Positions 1 to 8,772 of a stretch of 64,000 bases of DNA are shown piece by piece. Each line of letters starts with the position of its first letter. Within the stretch, counting starts at the first letter, position 1. A model generated the notes under the pieces. It saw only the letters and a list, made by a program, of their open reading frames with translations. It made no database searches and was not told the origin of the DNA. Source of the stretch: Pseudomonas laurylsulfatiphila (GTDB lineage: Bacteria; Pseudomonadota; Gammaproteobacteria; Pseudomonadales; Pseudomonadaceae); contig NZ_NIRS01000001.1 of the NCBI RefSeq assembly GCF_002934665.1, positions 372,001 through 436,000 of the forward strand. The letters are read 5' to 3'. The position numbers and the translations under genes were made by a program.

Positions 1-365
1 ACGACGTGTGGATGCGGGTCAACGGCACCAGCGGCGGCACCCTGGCCAACGACAGCTACAACTCCAGCTATGACAACGCCCGGGAGAAATCCTGGCAGGT
101 GCGCCACGACTACAACTTCGTCGCCCTCGGCATTCCCGGCCTGACCCTGATGAACCGCTACATCAGTGGTGACAACGTGCACACCGGCGCGATCACCGAC
201 GGCAAGGAATGGGGCCGCGAATCCGAACTGGCCTACACGGTGCAGAGCGGTGCCCTGAAAAACCTCAACGTGAAATGGCGTAACGCGAGTATCCGCAAGA
301 GTTTCAGCACCAACGAATTCGATGAAAACCGCATTTTCATCAGCTACCCGATTTCGTTGTTGTAA
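1..365 (+). CDS. OprD-family outer-membrane porin, C-terminal part (5' end outside window)
   Basis: The reading frame is open from the window edge and ends at TAA 363-365, giving about 120 C-terminal residues. The text LGIPGLTLMNRYISGDNV followed by alternating aromatic/polar strands, a late DENRIFISYPI strand and a short hydrophobic C-terminus is typical of the last beta-strands of OprD-type specific porins. Such porins take small carboxylates or amino acids across the outer membrane. It lies just upstream of udh and a sugar-acid lactonase on the same strand, so uptake of hexuronates or aldarates is a reasonable inference. Substrate cannot be read from this fragment, and the N-terminal signal peptide is not in view. 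Confidence 0.85.
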   Translation, partial: DVWMRVNGTSGGTLANDSYNSSYDNAREKSWQVRHDYNFVALGIPGLTLMNRYISGDNVHTGAITDGKEWGRESELAYTVQSGALKNLNVKWRNASIRKSFSTNEFDENRIFISYPISLL

Positions 366-387
366 ATCGTACGCATCAACACCAGCC

Positions 388-491
388 CCTGTAGGAGCGA
401 GCTTGCTCGCGATGAACCCGAGAACGCCACGGGGTATCAGGTTTCCAGCGTTATCGTTGACGACCATCGCGAGCAAGCTCGCTCCTACAGG
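388..491. repeat. REPIN: two inverted REP units (GTAGGAGCGAGC type)
   Basis: A 26-nt arm at 388-413 is exactly complementary to 466-491, with a 52-nt spacer. The spacer is nearly identical to that of the repeat at 12881-12982. It lies between the porin and udh and may act as a transcript end. Confidence 0.93.
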
Positions 492-570
492 ACAGAACAG
501 GACGACCCTCCGTCAATTTCCACCCATGCCGCGTTGACAACAGCCGGAAAGCCTAACGATACTTCACCCA

Positions 571-584
571 AGTCATACGACAAC
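571..584. promoter_or_regulatory. Possible operator upstream of udh
   Basis: AGTCATACGACAAC contains the near-palindrome GTCATACGAC about 45 bp before the udh start. The size and symmetry would suit a GntR/FadR-type regulator, the class that often controls hexuronate genes. No regulator is encoded nearby, so this is only a candidate. Confidence 0.3.
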
Positions 585-626
585 CTACAACAAATCAATA
601 ACAACAACCGCGCACCCAGGATTCCC

Positions 627-1451
627 ATGACGACCACAGCAACCGCCCGCCCCCCTTTCAACCGCCTGCTGCTGACCGGCGCCGCCGGTGGCCTCGGCAA
701 AGTCCTGCGCGAAAGCCTGCGCCCTTACGCCAATGTCATTCGCCTGTCGGACATCGCCGACATCGCGCCCGCCATCGATGATCGCGAAGAAGTGATGCCG
801 TGCGACCTCGCCGACAAGCAAGCGGTACATCAACTGGTCGAAGGCGTGGACGCGATCCTGCACTTCGGCGGCGTGTCGACCGAGCACTCGTTCGAAGAGA
901 TCCTCGGCGCCAACATCTGCGGCGTGTTCCACATCTACGAAGCCGCGCGCCGCCACGGGGTGAAGCGGGTGATCTTCGCCAGTTCCAACCATGTGATCGG
1001 CTTCTACCGGCAGGACGAAGTCATCGACGCCCACTCCCCTCGCCGCCCCGACAGCTACTACGGCCTGTCCAAGTCCTACGGCGAAGACATGGCCACGTTC
1101 TACTTCGACCGCTATGGCATCGAGACCGTCAGCGTGCGCATCGGCTCCTCGTTCCCCGAGCCGCACAACCGGCGGATGATGAGCACCTGGCTGAGTTTCG
1201 GCGACCTGACGCAACTGCTCGAACGCGCCTTGTACACCCCGAACGTCGGCCACACCGTGGTCTACGGCGTGTCCGACAACAAGGACGTCTGGTGGGACAA
1301 CCGCTACGCTACGGCCCTGGGTTTTGTCGCGCAGGACAGCTCCGAACAGTTCCGCGAAAAAATCGAAGCCCAGCCGATGCCTGCCGCCGATGACCCGGCG
1401 CGGCTGTACCAGGGCGGCGCCTTTTGCGTAGCCGGCCCGTTCGGTGACTGA
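627..1451 (+). CDS. udh: Uronate dehydrogenase (NAD-dependent)
   Basis: A 274-aa short-chain (extended) dehydrogenase. It has a Rossmann glycine motif TGAAGGLG at residues 17-24, an FASSNH strand near 118-122 and the catalytic pair Y145-xxx-K149 within SYYGLSK. The sequence matches the characterised P. putida and P. syringae uronate dehydrogenases closely over the whole length. Known family reaction: oxidation of glucuronate or galacturonate by NAD+ to the aldaro-lactone, in the cytoplasm. I start at 627 (MTTTATARPP), with CCAGG 7 nt upstream; the frame is open further upstream but without a comparable start. The next gene is a lactonase on the same strand, which would open the product lactone. 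Confidence 0.93.
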   Translation: MTTTATARPPFNRLLLTGAAGGLGKVLRESLRPYANVIRLSDIADIAPAIDDREEVMPCDLADKQAVHQLVEGVDAILHFGGVSTEHSFEEILGANICGVFHIYEAARRHGVKRVIFASSNHVIGFYRQDEVIDAHSPRRPDSYYGLSKSYGEDMATFYFDRYGIETVSVRIGSSFPEPHNRRMMSTWLSFGDLTQLLERALYTPNVGHTVVYGVSDNKDVWWDNRYATALGFVAQDSSEQFREKIEAQPMPAADDPARLYQGGAFCVAGPFGD

Positions 1452-1503
1452 ACCTTCGCGCCCCACTTGATCCCCACAACAAAAGCCAAGGGAATGAGTT
1501 GCC

Positions 1504-2391
1504 ATGCAAGCCGAATTGATTGTCGACGCCCGTAACGCAGTCGGTGAAAGCCCGGTCTGGGTGCCCGAGGAAAGCGCTCTGTACTGGGTCGATATTCCCG
1601 TCGGTGGTTTACAGCGCTGGAGTGCCGACACCGGGCAGGTGGAAACCTGGAAAACCCCAGAGATGCTCGCTTGCATCGCGCGTCATGCCGACGGCGGCTG
1701 GGTCGCCGGCATGGAAAGCGGGTTCTTCCGCCTGCATCCGCGCAACGACGGCAGTCTCGACAGTGAACCCTTGGCCCACGTCGACCATGCCCGCGCCGAC
1801 ATGCGCCTGAACGACGGCCGCTGCGATCGCCAAGGACGCTTATGGGCCGGCAGCATGGTGCTGAACATGGGCGCCAACGCCGCCAACGGCACGTTGTACC
1901 GCTACAGCGCCGGGCAACGCGGGCCACTCGATTCCCGGCTGAGCGGGTTCATCGTGCCCAACGGGCTGGGCTTCAGCCCGGACGGGCGCACGATGTACCT
2001 GTCCGACTCCCATCCGCAGGTCCAGCAGATCTGGGCCTTCGACTACGACATCGAAACCGGCACCCCTTCCAACCGCCGCGTGTTCGTTGACATGAACCGG
2101 CACGAAGGTCGACCCGACGGTGCGGCGGTCGACGCCGATGGCTGCTACTGGATTTGCGCCAACGACGCCGGCTTGATCCACCGTTTTACCCCCGACGGCC
2201 GACTTGACCGCTCCCTCGCGGTACCGGTGAAAAAACCCACCATGTGCGCCTTCGGTGGCCCTCGACTGGACACGCTGTTCGTGACCTCGATCCGCCCCGG
2301 CGACGACCAGGACCTTCAGTCGCTGGCCGGTGGCGTGTTTGCCCTTGATCCCGGGGTGAAGGGATTGCCTGAGCCTTTGTTCAAGTCCTGA
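1504..2391 (+). CDS. SMP-30/gluconolactonase-family lactonase, probably aldaro-lactonase
   Basis: A 295-aa six-bladed beta-propeller of the SMP-30/regucalcin/gluconolactonase family. The metal ligands expected for the family are present as E15 (in GESPVW), N153 (in VPNGLGF) and D205 (in RPDGAAVD), with substrate-contacting N103 (RLNDGRCD). It lies 52 bp after udh on the same strand, so the likely substrate is the galactaro- or glucaro-lactone released by uronate dehydrogenase. That makes it functionally comparable to the UxuL-type lactonases of proteobacterial hexuronate pathways. Length is normal. Exact lactone specificity is inferred from context only. Confidence 0.85.
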   Translation: MQAELIVDARNAVGESPVWVPEESALYWVDIPVGGLQRWSADTGQVETWKTPEMLACIARHADGGWVAGMESGFFRLHPRNDGSLDSEPLAHVDHARADMRLNDGRCDRQGRLWAGSMVLNMGANAANGTLYRYSAGQRGPLDSRLSGFIVPNGLGFSPDGRTMYLSDSHPQVQQIWAFDYDIETGTPSNRRVFVDMNRHEGRPDGAAVDADGCYWICANDAGLIHRFTPDGRLDRSLAVPVKKPTMCAFGGPRLDTLFVTSIRPGDDQDLQSLAGGVFALDPGVKGLPEPLFKS

Positions 2392-2393
2392 CG

Positions 2394-2476
2394 GATCGCA
2401 GCCTCGTTGCACTCGACAGCTCCTACAGGGGGATGCCGTCAAGGTAGGAGCTGTCGAGTGCAACGAGGCTGCGATC
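2394..2476. repeat. 33-bp perfect inverted repeat
   Basis: Arms 2394-2426 and 2444-2476 are exact reverse complements separated by 17 nt. The core reads GCTGTCGAGTGCAACGAGGC, a palindromic family different from the GGGAGCGAGC REPs. It sits 2 nt after the lactonase stop, so the RNA would fold into a very stable 3' hairpin. Confidence 0.9.
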
Positions 2477-2508
2477 TTTCCCGCCATTCCAACGCAGAAC
2501 GAAAAACA

Positions 2509-3393
2509 ATGAATCTGCTCGAACTCGAAGACGACCTCACCCGCCTCACCCTCGCCCCCGACATTGGCGCCAGCATCGTCAACTGGACCGTGCGCAGCAG
2601 CGGCCAGCCCTTGTTGCGCCACGCCGATGAGCACGCCCTGAACACCGGCCTGCCCGGCAAGCTCGGCTGCTTTCCCTTGATCCCCTGGTCCAACCGCATC
2701 GCCGAAGGCGGTTTCGATTGCCCCGATGGCTGGCTGGCATTGGCGCCCAACAGCCTCACCGATCCCCTGCCGATTCACGGCAGCGCCTGGCAGCAATCGT
2801 GGGAAGTGGTTTCCCGGTCGGAAAATGAAGTGGTCCTGCAACTCGACAGCACAACCCCCTTCGCTTATCGCGCCCGGCAACGTTTCCATTTGAACGCGGG
2901 CAAGATGAGCATCGAATTGAGCGTTACGCATCTGGCCGAACACGCGGCCTGGCATGGACTGGGCCTGCATCCGTATCTGCCGCGCACCGCCAACACCCGA
3001 CTGCAGGCCGCGGCCCGCGAGGTATGGTTGTGCAATGAGAAAAAACTACCGACGCAACTCAGCGCGTTGCCGCTCGAGTGGGATTTTCAGCAGCTCCAGC
3101 CATTGCCCGAATCGCTCGTGGACAACGGCTTCTGCGAATGGAACGGCCATTGCCTGATCCGCCAGCCCGACCTCGGATACGAGCTGGACTGTCAGGCCTC
3201 CGGCAGCGACTACTACCTGCTCTACTGCCCCGTGGGCCTGGAATTTTTCTGCATCGAACCGGTGAGTCACCCGGTCAACGCGCACCACCTGCCCGGTCGG
3301 CCGGGGTTGCGTTTGCTGGAGCAAGGTCAAGCCATCGAACTGGGCTTGACCCTGCAGTATCGGCCGTTTCAGGCAGATGCCCCCAACAGTTGA
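2509..3393 (+). CDS. Aldose 1-epimerase-like (galactose mutarotase fold) protein
   Basis: A 294-aa protein of the aldose-1-epimerase superfamily. Visible family features are an N-terminal segment ending GCFPLIPWSNRI, a central HGLGLHPYLPR with the expected catalytic-type histidine, and a late FFCIEPVSHPVN segment carrying the acidic residue before the C-terminus. The start at 2509 (MNLLELEDD) lies just after the inverted repeat; a longer frame starting at 2407 would translate through that repeat and is unlikely. Known family role: interconversion of sugar anomers. Downstream of uronate oxidation genes it may supply the anomer used by Udh, which is inference. Its last 25 nt overlap the convergent ercS gene. 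Confidence 0.8.
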   Translation: MNLLELEDDLTRLTLAPDIGASIVNWTVRSSGQPLLRHADEHALNTGLPGKLGCFPLIPWSNRIAEGGFDCPDGWLALAPNSLTDPLPIHGSAWQQSWEVVSRSENEVVLQLDSTTPFAYRARQRFHLNAGKMSIELSVTHLAEHAAWHGLGLHPYLPRTANTRLQAAAREVWLCNEKKLPTQLSALPLEWDFQQLQPLPESLVDNGFCEWNGHCLIRQPDLGYELDCQASGSDYYLLYCPVGLEFFCIEPVSHPVNAHHLPGRPGLRLLEQGQAIELGLTLQYRPFQADAPNS

Positions 3394-5105
3394 CTCAACA
3401 CCGCTCGCAACTTGCCGGGCTTCACCGGTTTGTTCAGCAAGGGCGCGTTGAGCCGCTGCAACGCACGCCGACAATGGTCAGTGCGGTCGGCAGTAATGAT
3501 CACCGCGGGAATGTCCTGGTGGAAATGCTCACGCAAATGTCGCACCACATCACAGCCGACCACCCCGTGATCGAGGTGGTAGTCCGCGAGAATCAGTTCC
3601 GGCGCCTGCCCGCCTAAAACCGCCAGCGCAGCCGCTTCATCTGTGGCGACCAGAACCTCGCAGCCCCACTGCCCGAGCAACGCGCCCATGCTCTGGAGAA
3701 TGCTCACTTCGTTGTCGATCACCAGTAAACGGCGTCCCGGCAACGGGTTGCCGGTGCCCGGCTGTGGCACCGCCTGGCTCACGGGCAATGGAACCTCATC
3801 AGATAACGGCACCTCGATGCTGAACATCGAACCCCGCCCCGGCAACGAGTGAACGCCAATCCTGTAGCCAAGGATCTTGGCGATGCGCTCGACAATCGCC
3901 AACCCCAGGCCCACGCCCTTGCGGTCGGCGGCGCGGCCGACGTCCAGTTGGTTGAACTCGAGGAAGATCGAATCGAGCCGGTCGGCGGCGATGCCACGCC
4001 CGGTGTCCCAGACCTCCAGGCGCAACATCTCGCCCCGACGCCTTGCCGCCAGCAGGATGCTGCCGTCATCGGTGTAGCGGCAGGCATTGCTGAGGAAGTT
4101 GCGCAGGATCCGCGTCATCAGGCGCAAGTCGGTGCTGATGGCGTAATCGGCCATGTGCACCCGCAGATTCAAGCCGGCTGCCTGGGCGACGGACTGGAAC
4201 TCCGACACCAGAGGCCCCAGCAGTTCGTCGAGGCGGTATGACGCAATGTCCGGCTTGACCGCGGCCTGATCGAGCCGGGAAATGTCCAGCAGATCCGTCA
4301 GCAGGTCTTCGGCCCCTTCCAGGGCCTGGTGAGTGCGTTCCACCAGCACCTGTTCGGCTTCCGGCAACTTGCGTTCGCGCAAGGTCGAAATCAGCAACCG
4401 CGCGGCGTTCAGCGGTTGCAGCAGGTCGTGGCTGGCGGCGGCGAGGTATTTGTCCTTGCTGTGGTTGGCGGCCTCGGCGGCATCGCGGGCATCGCGCAAG
4501 GCCTTGGCAATCTGTTTACGCTGGGTGATCTGCTGCTGAAGGTTACGGTTGGCTTCGAGCAATTCATCGGTGCGCGCGACGACGCGCTGCTCCAGTTCGT
4601 CATTGAGTTGCTGCAGGCGTCGCTGGGCCAGCTTGCGCTCGGTGATATCGGAGACGAACCCTTCCACCAGGCCTTCCTGGCCGGGCTTGAGCAGCAGGTT
4701 CATCAACACATCCAGGTGACTGCCGTCCTTGCGCCGCAAGCGGGTTTCATAGCCGTGCAGGCTACGCTGGTGCCTGAGGATTTCGCCGATGGCTTCCAGT
4801 TCCTGCGCGCCGTCCACGAACAGGGTGCTGCCCAGGTCGGTCAGGGAGAACAGCACCTCCTGCGGGTCCTGGTAGCCGAGCATGTGTGCCAGCGCCGGGT
4901 TGGCGGCGCGCATGCCATCGTGCAGGCTGGCCTGGAAGATCCCGTGCACCGCGTTTTCGAACAGCCACTTGTAGCGGTTGCGCTCGGCTTCCAGATCATC
5001 CAGGCGCGCGGCCAGTTCCGGGTAATGACTCTTGCGCGCCGAATGGCTGCCCAGCCCCAGCAGCCCGGTCAAGGCCCGTTGTTGCTCGTCAGAGGGCTTC
5101 GCCAT
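3369..5105 (-). CDS. ercS: PAS hybrid sensor histidine kinase ErcS
   Basis: A 578-aa soluble hybrid kinase. Domains in order: PAS around residues 45-160 (YKWLFENAVHGIF), coiled coil about 160-215, HisKA with phospho-acceptor H226 in SHDLLQPLNAARLL, HATPase with N, G1 and G2 boxes (FLSNACRY, DTGRGIA, GVGLGLAIV) near 340-435, and a C-terminal receiver with D508 and K559. No membrane segment is visible. The start at 5105 has GAGG 6 nt upstream and overlaps the ercA end by 17 nt, so ercA-ercS are translationally coupled, as in the P. aeruginosa ethanol-oxidation regulon where ErcS belongs to the regulatory network. The signal is unknown. A GTG at 5123 is a less likely start. Confidence 0.85.
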   Translation of the reverse strand: MAKPSDEQQRALTGLLGLGSHSARKSHYPELAARLDDLEAERNRYKWLFENAVHGIFQASLHDGMRAANPALAHMLGYQDPQEVLFSLTDLGSTLFVDGAQELEAIGEILRHQRSLHGYETRLRRKDGSHLDVLMNLLLKPGQEGLVEGFVSDITERKLAQRRLQQLNDELEQRVVARTDELLEANRNLQQQITQRKQIAKALRDARDAAEAANHSKDKYLAAASHDLLQPLNAARLLISTLRERKLPEAEQVLVERTHQALEGAEDLLTDLLDISRLDQAAVKPDIASYRLDELLGPLVSEFQSVAQAAGLNLRVHMADYAISTDLRLMTRILRNFLSNACRYTDDGSILLAARRRGEMLRLEVWDTGRGIAADRLDSIFLEFNQLDVGRAADRKGVGLGLAIVERIAKILGYRIGVHSLPGRGSMFSIEVPLSDEVPLPVSQAVPQPGTGNPLPGRRLLVIDNEVSILQSMGALLGQWGCEVLVATDEAAALAVLGGQAPELILADYHLDHGVVGCDVVRHLREHFHQDIPAVIITADRTDHCRRALQRLNAPLLNKPVKPGKLRAVLSQLLGASA

Positions 5106-6252
5106 AGACGACCTCGACATCACGCTGGCTGGATTCGCGCGGGTTGGTCAGGATGCACGGATCGTGCATCGCATGCTGCGACAGGAACGGAATGTCCGAG
5201 GTCCTGACGCCATGCAAACCGAGGGTTTCGTGAAAGCCGATGGCGTGCTTGAGGGCGATCAGGTGTTCGACCAGGCGCCCGCAGATCTGCCGGTGATTCA
5301 GGCCCCGGCAGTCGATGCCGAACGTCTCGGCAATTACCTTGAAACGCTCTGGTGCCGAGTTGTAATTGAAGGCCACCACATGCTCGACGAGCACCGCGTT
5401 GCACAGACCGTGGGGCAGGTCGAGAAAGCCGCCGAGGCTGTGGGACATGGCATGCACGGCGCCCAGGATGGCGTTGGAAAACGCCAGCCCGGCCTGCATG
5501 CTGCCGAGCATGATCTTCTCGCGCAGGGCAATGTCGCTCGGGTTGGCGATCATCTGCACCAGGTTGCCATTGATCAGGCGCATCGCCTCCAGCGCATGAG
5601 GATCGGTCAGCGGCCCGTGGCCGGTGGACACGAAGGCTTCGATGGCATGCACCAAGGCGTCGATGCCGGTGCAGGCTGACAGGAACGGATCCATGCTCAG
5701 GGTGGTTTCCGGATCGATCAGCGAAACGTCCGGCACCACGGCCTTGCTGACGATGGAGAACTTCATGCGCTCCTGCTGATTGGAAATGATCACGAATTGC
5801 GAGACATCGGCCGAGGTGCCGGCGGTGGTCGGAATCAGGATCAGTGGCGGGCTGGGCACGCGGATGGTGTCCACGCCCTCGAAATCGAGAATGCTGCGGC
5901 CATGGGCGACGACAATGCCGATGCCCTTGCCGCAGTCCATCGGGCTGCCGCCACCCACGGCGACGATCACGTCGCAGTGGTTTTCCCGGTACATCTCGGC
6001 ACCGAGCATCACCTCTTCAACCCGAGGGTTCGGCGAGACATCGCTGTACAGGCAGTACTCGATGCCCAGCGCCTGCAGGCTGGCCTCGACATCGGCGACC
6101 CAACCGGCGGCGATCACGCCGGGATCACTGACCACCAGGACCTTGCGTGCGCCAAAGGTCTTGGCGTAATTGCCGACACTGTGGCGGCTGCCGGCACCGA
6201 AAATGATTTCAGGGGAAACGAACTTGCGCAGCTGGTTGAGACTCTGGCTCAT
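5089..6252 (-). CDS. ercA: Iron-containing alcohol dehydrogenase ErcA
   Basis: A 387-aa group III (iron-type) alcohol dehydrogenase, the family's usual length. The NAD site GGGSPMDCGKG is at 101-110. The metal ligands expected from FucO-like enzymes are D198, H202 (GIDALVHAIEAF), H267 and H281 (DLPHGLCNA). P. aeruginosa and P. putida carry the orthologue at the same place beside pqq/ped genes, where it has been assigned a regulatory role in ethanol oxidation rather than bulk catabolism. I start at MSQSLNQLRK (6252); upstream extension would enter the promoter region. It is first gene of an ercA-ercS unit, and a site resembling the other operators in this locus lies 70 bp upstream. Confidence 0.9.
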   Translation of the reverse strand: MSQSLNQLRKFVSPEIIFGAGSRHSVGNYAKTFGARKVLVVSDPGVIAAGWVADVEASLQALGIEYCLYSDVSPNPRVEEVMLGAEMYRENHCDVIVAVGGGSPMDCGKGIGIVVAHGRSILDFEGVDTIRVPSPPLILIPTTAGTSADVSQFVIISNQQERMKFSIVSKAVVPDVSLIDPETTLSMDPFLSACTGIDALVHAIEAFVSTGHGPLTDPHALEAMRLINGNLVQMIANPSDIALREKIMLGSMQAGLAFSNAILGAVHAMSHSLGGFLDLPHGLCNAVLVEHVVAFNYNSAPERFKVIAETFGIDCRGLNHRQICGRLVEHLIALKHAIGFHETLGLHGVRTSDIPFLSQHAMHDPCILTNPRESSQRDVEVVYGEAL

Positions 6253-6321
6253 TGGAAAGCCTGTTTTTATTGTTTTGGAAGGTAGAAACCACACTAAACC
6301 ATCCTGCTGTGAATGCAATCA

Positions 6322-6334
6322 GACCAATGGGTAG
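6322..6334. promoter_or_regulatory. Candidate alcohol-regulon operator upstream of ercA
   Basis: On the minus strand the site reads CTACCCATTGGTC, one deletion away from the CTACTCCCTTGGTC site before pedF. It lies 70 bp upstream of the ercA start, inside the 66-107 bp window seen for the other copies. Confidence 0.5.
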
Positions 6335-6376
6335 CACGGCCCGGAGTGTACTCACATTCGAATTCACCGCAGCCCC

Positions 6377-6470
6377 CCTGTGGGAGCGGGCTTGCCCGCG
6401 ATAGCTGCCTCACAGTCGACATCAATGTTGAATGTGCCGCCCTCATCGCGAGCAAGCTCGCTCCCACAGG
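6377..6470. repeat. REPIN doublet
   Basis: Left unit GTGGGAGCGGGCTTGCCCGC and right unit GCGAGCAAGCTCGCTCCCAC face each other between pqqE and ercA. The left arm has G-C variants (GGGC/GCCC) of the common unit, so the two arms are not fully complementary to each other. Confidence 0.9.
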
Positions 6471-6486
6471 GATCTGTGTCGCCAGA

Positions 6487-7629
6487 CTAACCGCGATAGA
6501 TCAGCTGCGAAGCCTTCGCGTTGCGCAGCGTCAGGTGTTCGATCCCCAACCCCGGCGCCTCGGCTTCCTCGCGGGCCTTGAGGATCACTCCGTGGTGCGG
6601 CGACTTGCTGCACACCGGGTCGGCATTGGCGGCATCGCCGGTCAGCATGAAGGCCTGGCAGCGGCACCCGCCCAGGTCCTTGTGCTTTTCGTCGCAGGAG
6701 CGGCACGGCTCCTTCATCCAGTCGTCGCCGCGAAAACGATTGAAGCCGAACGAGTCGTTCCAGATGTGCGAGAGACTGTGCTCACGCACGTTGGGAAACG
6801 CTACCGGCAACTGCCGGGCGCTGTGACAAGGCAAGGCCGTGCCGTCGGGGGTGATATCGAGAAACAGGTTGGCCCAACCGTTCATGCAGGTCTTGGGGCG
6901 TTCCTCGTAGTAGTCCGGGGTGACGAAGATCAACTTGCACGGGTGACCCTGGGCTTCAAGGCATTCGCGGTATTGGTTAGTGATGCGCTCGGCGCGCTGC
7001 AATTGTTCACGGGTGGGCAGCAGGCCGACGCGGTTGAGTTCAGCCCAGCCATAGAACTGGCAGGTGGCCAATTCGACAAAGTCCGCCTCCAGCTCCAGGC
7101 ACAGCTCGATGATCTGCGCGATGCGGTCGATGTTGTGTCGATGGGTGACGAAGTTCAGCACCATCGGATAACCCTGGGCTTTCACCGCACGGGCCATGGC
7201 GAGTTTCTGGGCAAAGGCCTTGCGCGAGCCAGCGAGCATGTTGTTCACCGCTTCGTCGGCGGCCTGGAAGCTGATCTGGATATGGTCCAGACCGGCCACC
7301 TTGAAGTCGCGCACCTTCTGCTCGGTCAGGCCGATGCCGGAGGTGATCAGATTGGTGTAGTAGCCCATGTCCCGGGCAGCCTTGATCAGTTCGGCGAGGT
7401 CCTGGCGCACCAGCGGCTCACCACCGGAAAAGCCCAATTGCACGGCGCCCATGTCCCGCGCCTCGCGGAATACGCGAATCCATTCTTGCGTGCTCAGTTC
7501 CTCGCCGTGCCGGGCAAAGTCCAACGGATTGGAGCAATAGGGGCACTGCAACGGGCAGCGGTAAGTCAGCTCGGCGAGCAGCCACAACGGCGGTCCGGGC
7601 AGTGTCTCACTCGATCCAGAATTGCGCAT
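6487..7629 (-). CDS. pqqE: PQQ biosynthesis radical SAM protein PqqE
   Basis: A 380-aa radical-SAM enzyme. The [4Fe-4S] motif C25-xxx-C29-xx-C32 ([10 protein letters not shown]) is intact, and the C-terminal SPASM-type cysteines are present ([29 protein letters not shown]). Known role: it makes the first carbon-carbon bond between the glutamate and tyrosine of PqqA, with PqqD as peptide chaperone. The start at 7629 has GGAGG 7 nt upstream and overlaps the pqqD 3' end by 23 nt. Last gene of the pqqABCDE unit. Confidence 0.97.
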   Translation of the reverse strand: MRNSGSSETLPGPPLWLLAELTYRCPLQCPYCSNPLDFARHGEELSTQEWIRVFREARDMGAVQLGFSGGEPLVRQDLAELIKAARDMGYYTNLITSGIGLTEQKVRDFKVAGLDHIQISFQAADEAVNNMLAGSRKAFAQKLAMARAVKAQGYPMVLNFVTHRHNIDRIAQIIELCLELEADFVELATCQFYGWAELNRVGLLPTREQLQRAERITNQYRECLEAQGHPCKLIFVTPDYYEERPKTCMNGWANLFLDITPDGTALPCHSARQLPVAFPNVREHSLSHIWNDSFGFNRFRGDDWMKEPCRSCDEKHKDLGGCRCQAFMLTGDAANADPVCSKSPHHGVILKAREEAEAPGLGIEHLTLRNAKASQLIYRG

Positions 7630-7879
7630 GGGCCACCTCCAGAAACGCCAGCACATCTTCGTCGATCCCGGGTACGCCGGGAAAATTCGCGCTCAATCGC
7701 TCAATGATCGCTGCCACACTGCGCTGACCATCCACCAGGTCGAGAATCTGCCCGGCACTGGCGTTGAGCTTGATCATGCCTTCGGGGTACAGCAGCACGT
7801 GGCAGTCCTGACGGGGTTCCCATTGCAGACGAAAACCGCGACGCAAGGCCGGTGACTGCTGACGATCGATCAGACTCAC
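7607..7879 (-). CDS. pqqD: PQQ biosynthesis peptide chaperone PqqD
   Basis: A 90-aa PqqD with the family's [21 protein letters not shown] core. Known role: it binds the PqqA peptide and presents it to PqqE. Start: GTG at 7879, whose last two bases are the first two of the pqqC stop (GTGA overlap, 7876-7879), so translation is coupled to pqqC. A longer ATG-started frame would run deep inside pqqC and is not needed. P. putida keeps only a lone second pqqD at this position of its ped cluster, whereas here it sits inside a full pqqABCDE set. Confidence 0.93.
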   Translation of the reverse strand: MSLIDRQQSPALRRGFRLQWEPRQDCHVLLYPEGMIKLNASAGQILDLVDGQRSVAAIIERLSANFPGVPGIDEDVLAFLEVAHAQFWIE

Positions 7880-8628
7880 AGGGCGATCCCCCGATGCCAG
7901 ACGTTGTCGCCGGTGACCGTGTGATACGGCGCACGTGCAAGTTCGTAGGCCATGCTCATGGCATCGAGCATGCTCCACAGCACGTCGAGCTTGAATTGCA
8001 GGATCTCCAGCATGCGTTGTTGCCCCTCGGCCGTCACGTAGTGCGCCAGGGTGATGCGCAATCCATGCTCGACATCGCGCCGCGCCTGGCTCAGGCGCGT
8101 GCGGAAATAGTCATAGCCGGCGACGTCTATCCACGGGTAATGGGTCGGCCAGGCGTCGAGTCGAGACTGATGGATCTGTGGGGCAAAGAGTTCGGTCAGC
8201 GAACTGCTGGCCGCTTCCTGCCAGCAGGCGCGACGGGCGAAATTGACGTAGGCGTCCACCGCGAAACGCACGCCGGGCAGCACCAGCTCCTGGGAGAGGA
8301 TCTGCTCGCGATCCAGGCCCACGGCTTCGCCCAGGCGCAGCCAGGCTTCGATTCCGCCCTCGCTGCCGGGGACGCCGTCGTGGTCGAGAATCCGTTGCAG
8401 CCACTCGCGGCGCACGTCGCGGTCCGGGCAGTTGGCGAGAATCGCGGCGTCCTTCAGGGGAATGTTGATCTGATAGTAGAAGCGATTGGCGACCCAGCCC
8501 TGGATCTGCTCGCGGCTGGCGCGGCCGGCGTACATGGCTTGATGGAAAGGATGGTGGATGTGGTAGTAGGCGCCCTTGGCGCGCAGGGCGGCTTCGAATT
8601 CGCTGGGGGTCATTGCGTTGTCAGTCAT
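7876..8628 (-). CDS. pqqC: Pyrroloquinoline-quinone synthase PqqC
   Basis: A 250-aa all-helical PqqC of normal length. Recognisable family text includes [27 protein letters not shown] and [18 protein letters not shown]. Known reaction: the final ring closure and eight-electron oxidation of AHQQ to PQQ using O2, without metal. The start at 8628 has GGAG 8 nt upstream. A REPIN in the 144-bp gap to pqqB could dampen or stabilise the distal part of the transcript. Confidence 0.97.
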   Translation of the reverse strand: MTDNAMTPSEFEAALRAKGAYYHIHHPFHQAMYAGRASREQIQGWVANRFYYQINIPLKDAAILANCPDRDVRREWLQRILDHDGVPGSEGGIEAWLRLGEAVGLDREQILSQELVLPGVRFAVDAYVNFARRACWQEAASSSLTELFAPQIHQSRLDAWPTHYPWIDVAGYDYFRTRLSQARRDVEHGLRITLAHYVTAEGQQRMLEILQFKLDVLWSMLDAMSMAYELARAPYHTVTGDNVWHRGIAL

Positions 8629-8669
8629 TGCGGTTCTCCGGGAAGCTCGGCGGCGTCTGGTCAGGCCTC

Positions 8670-8762
8670 TTCGCGAGCAGGCTCGCTCCCACAGGTGTTC
8701 GGTGTGAACACAAATTTCATGTACAGCAGAAATCCATTGTGGGAGCGAGCCTGCTCGCGAAG
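8670..8762. repeat. REPIN doublet inside the pqq operon
   Basis: TTCGCGAGCAGGCTCGCTCCCACA at 8670 and its complement ending GCTCGCGAA near 8762 face outward, in the opposite order to most copies in the window. It separates pqqB from pqqC. Confidence 0.92.
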
Positions 8763-8772
8763 GGGCCAGCCG

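Noticed and set aside
585..1676. 363-codon frame antisense to udh and the lactonase gene
   Set aside because: Codon-position mirror of real genes in GC-rich DNA. No family resemblance, Ala/Val/Gly/Arg-rich, no ribosome site.
7876..7879. pqqC-pqqD junction as a possible frameshift or fusion
   Set aside because: A GTGA stop/start overlap explains it; both proteins have their normal lengths.
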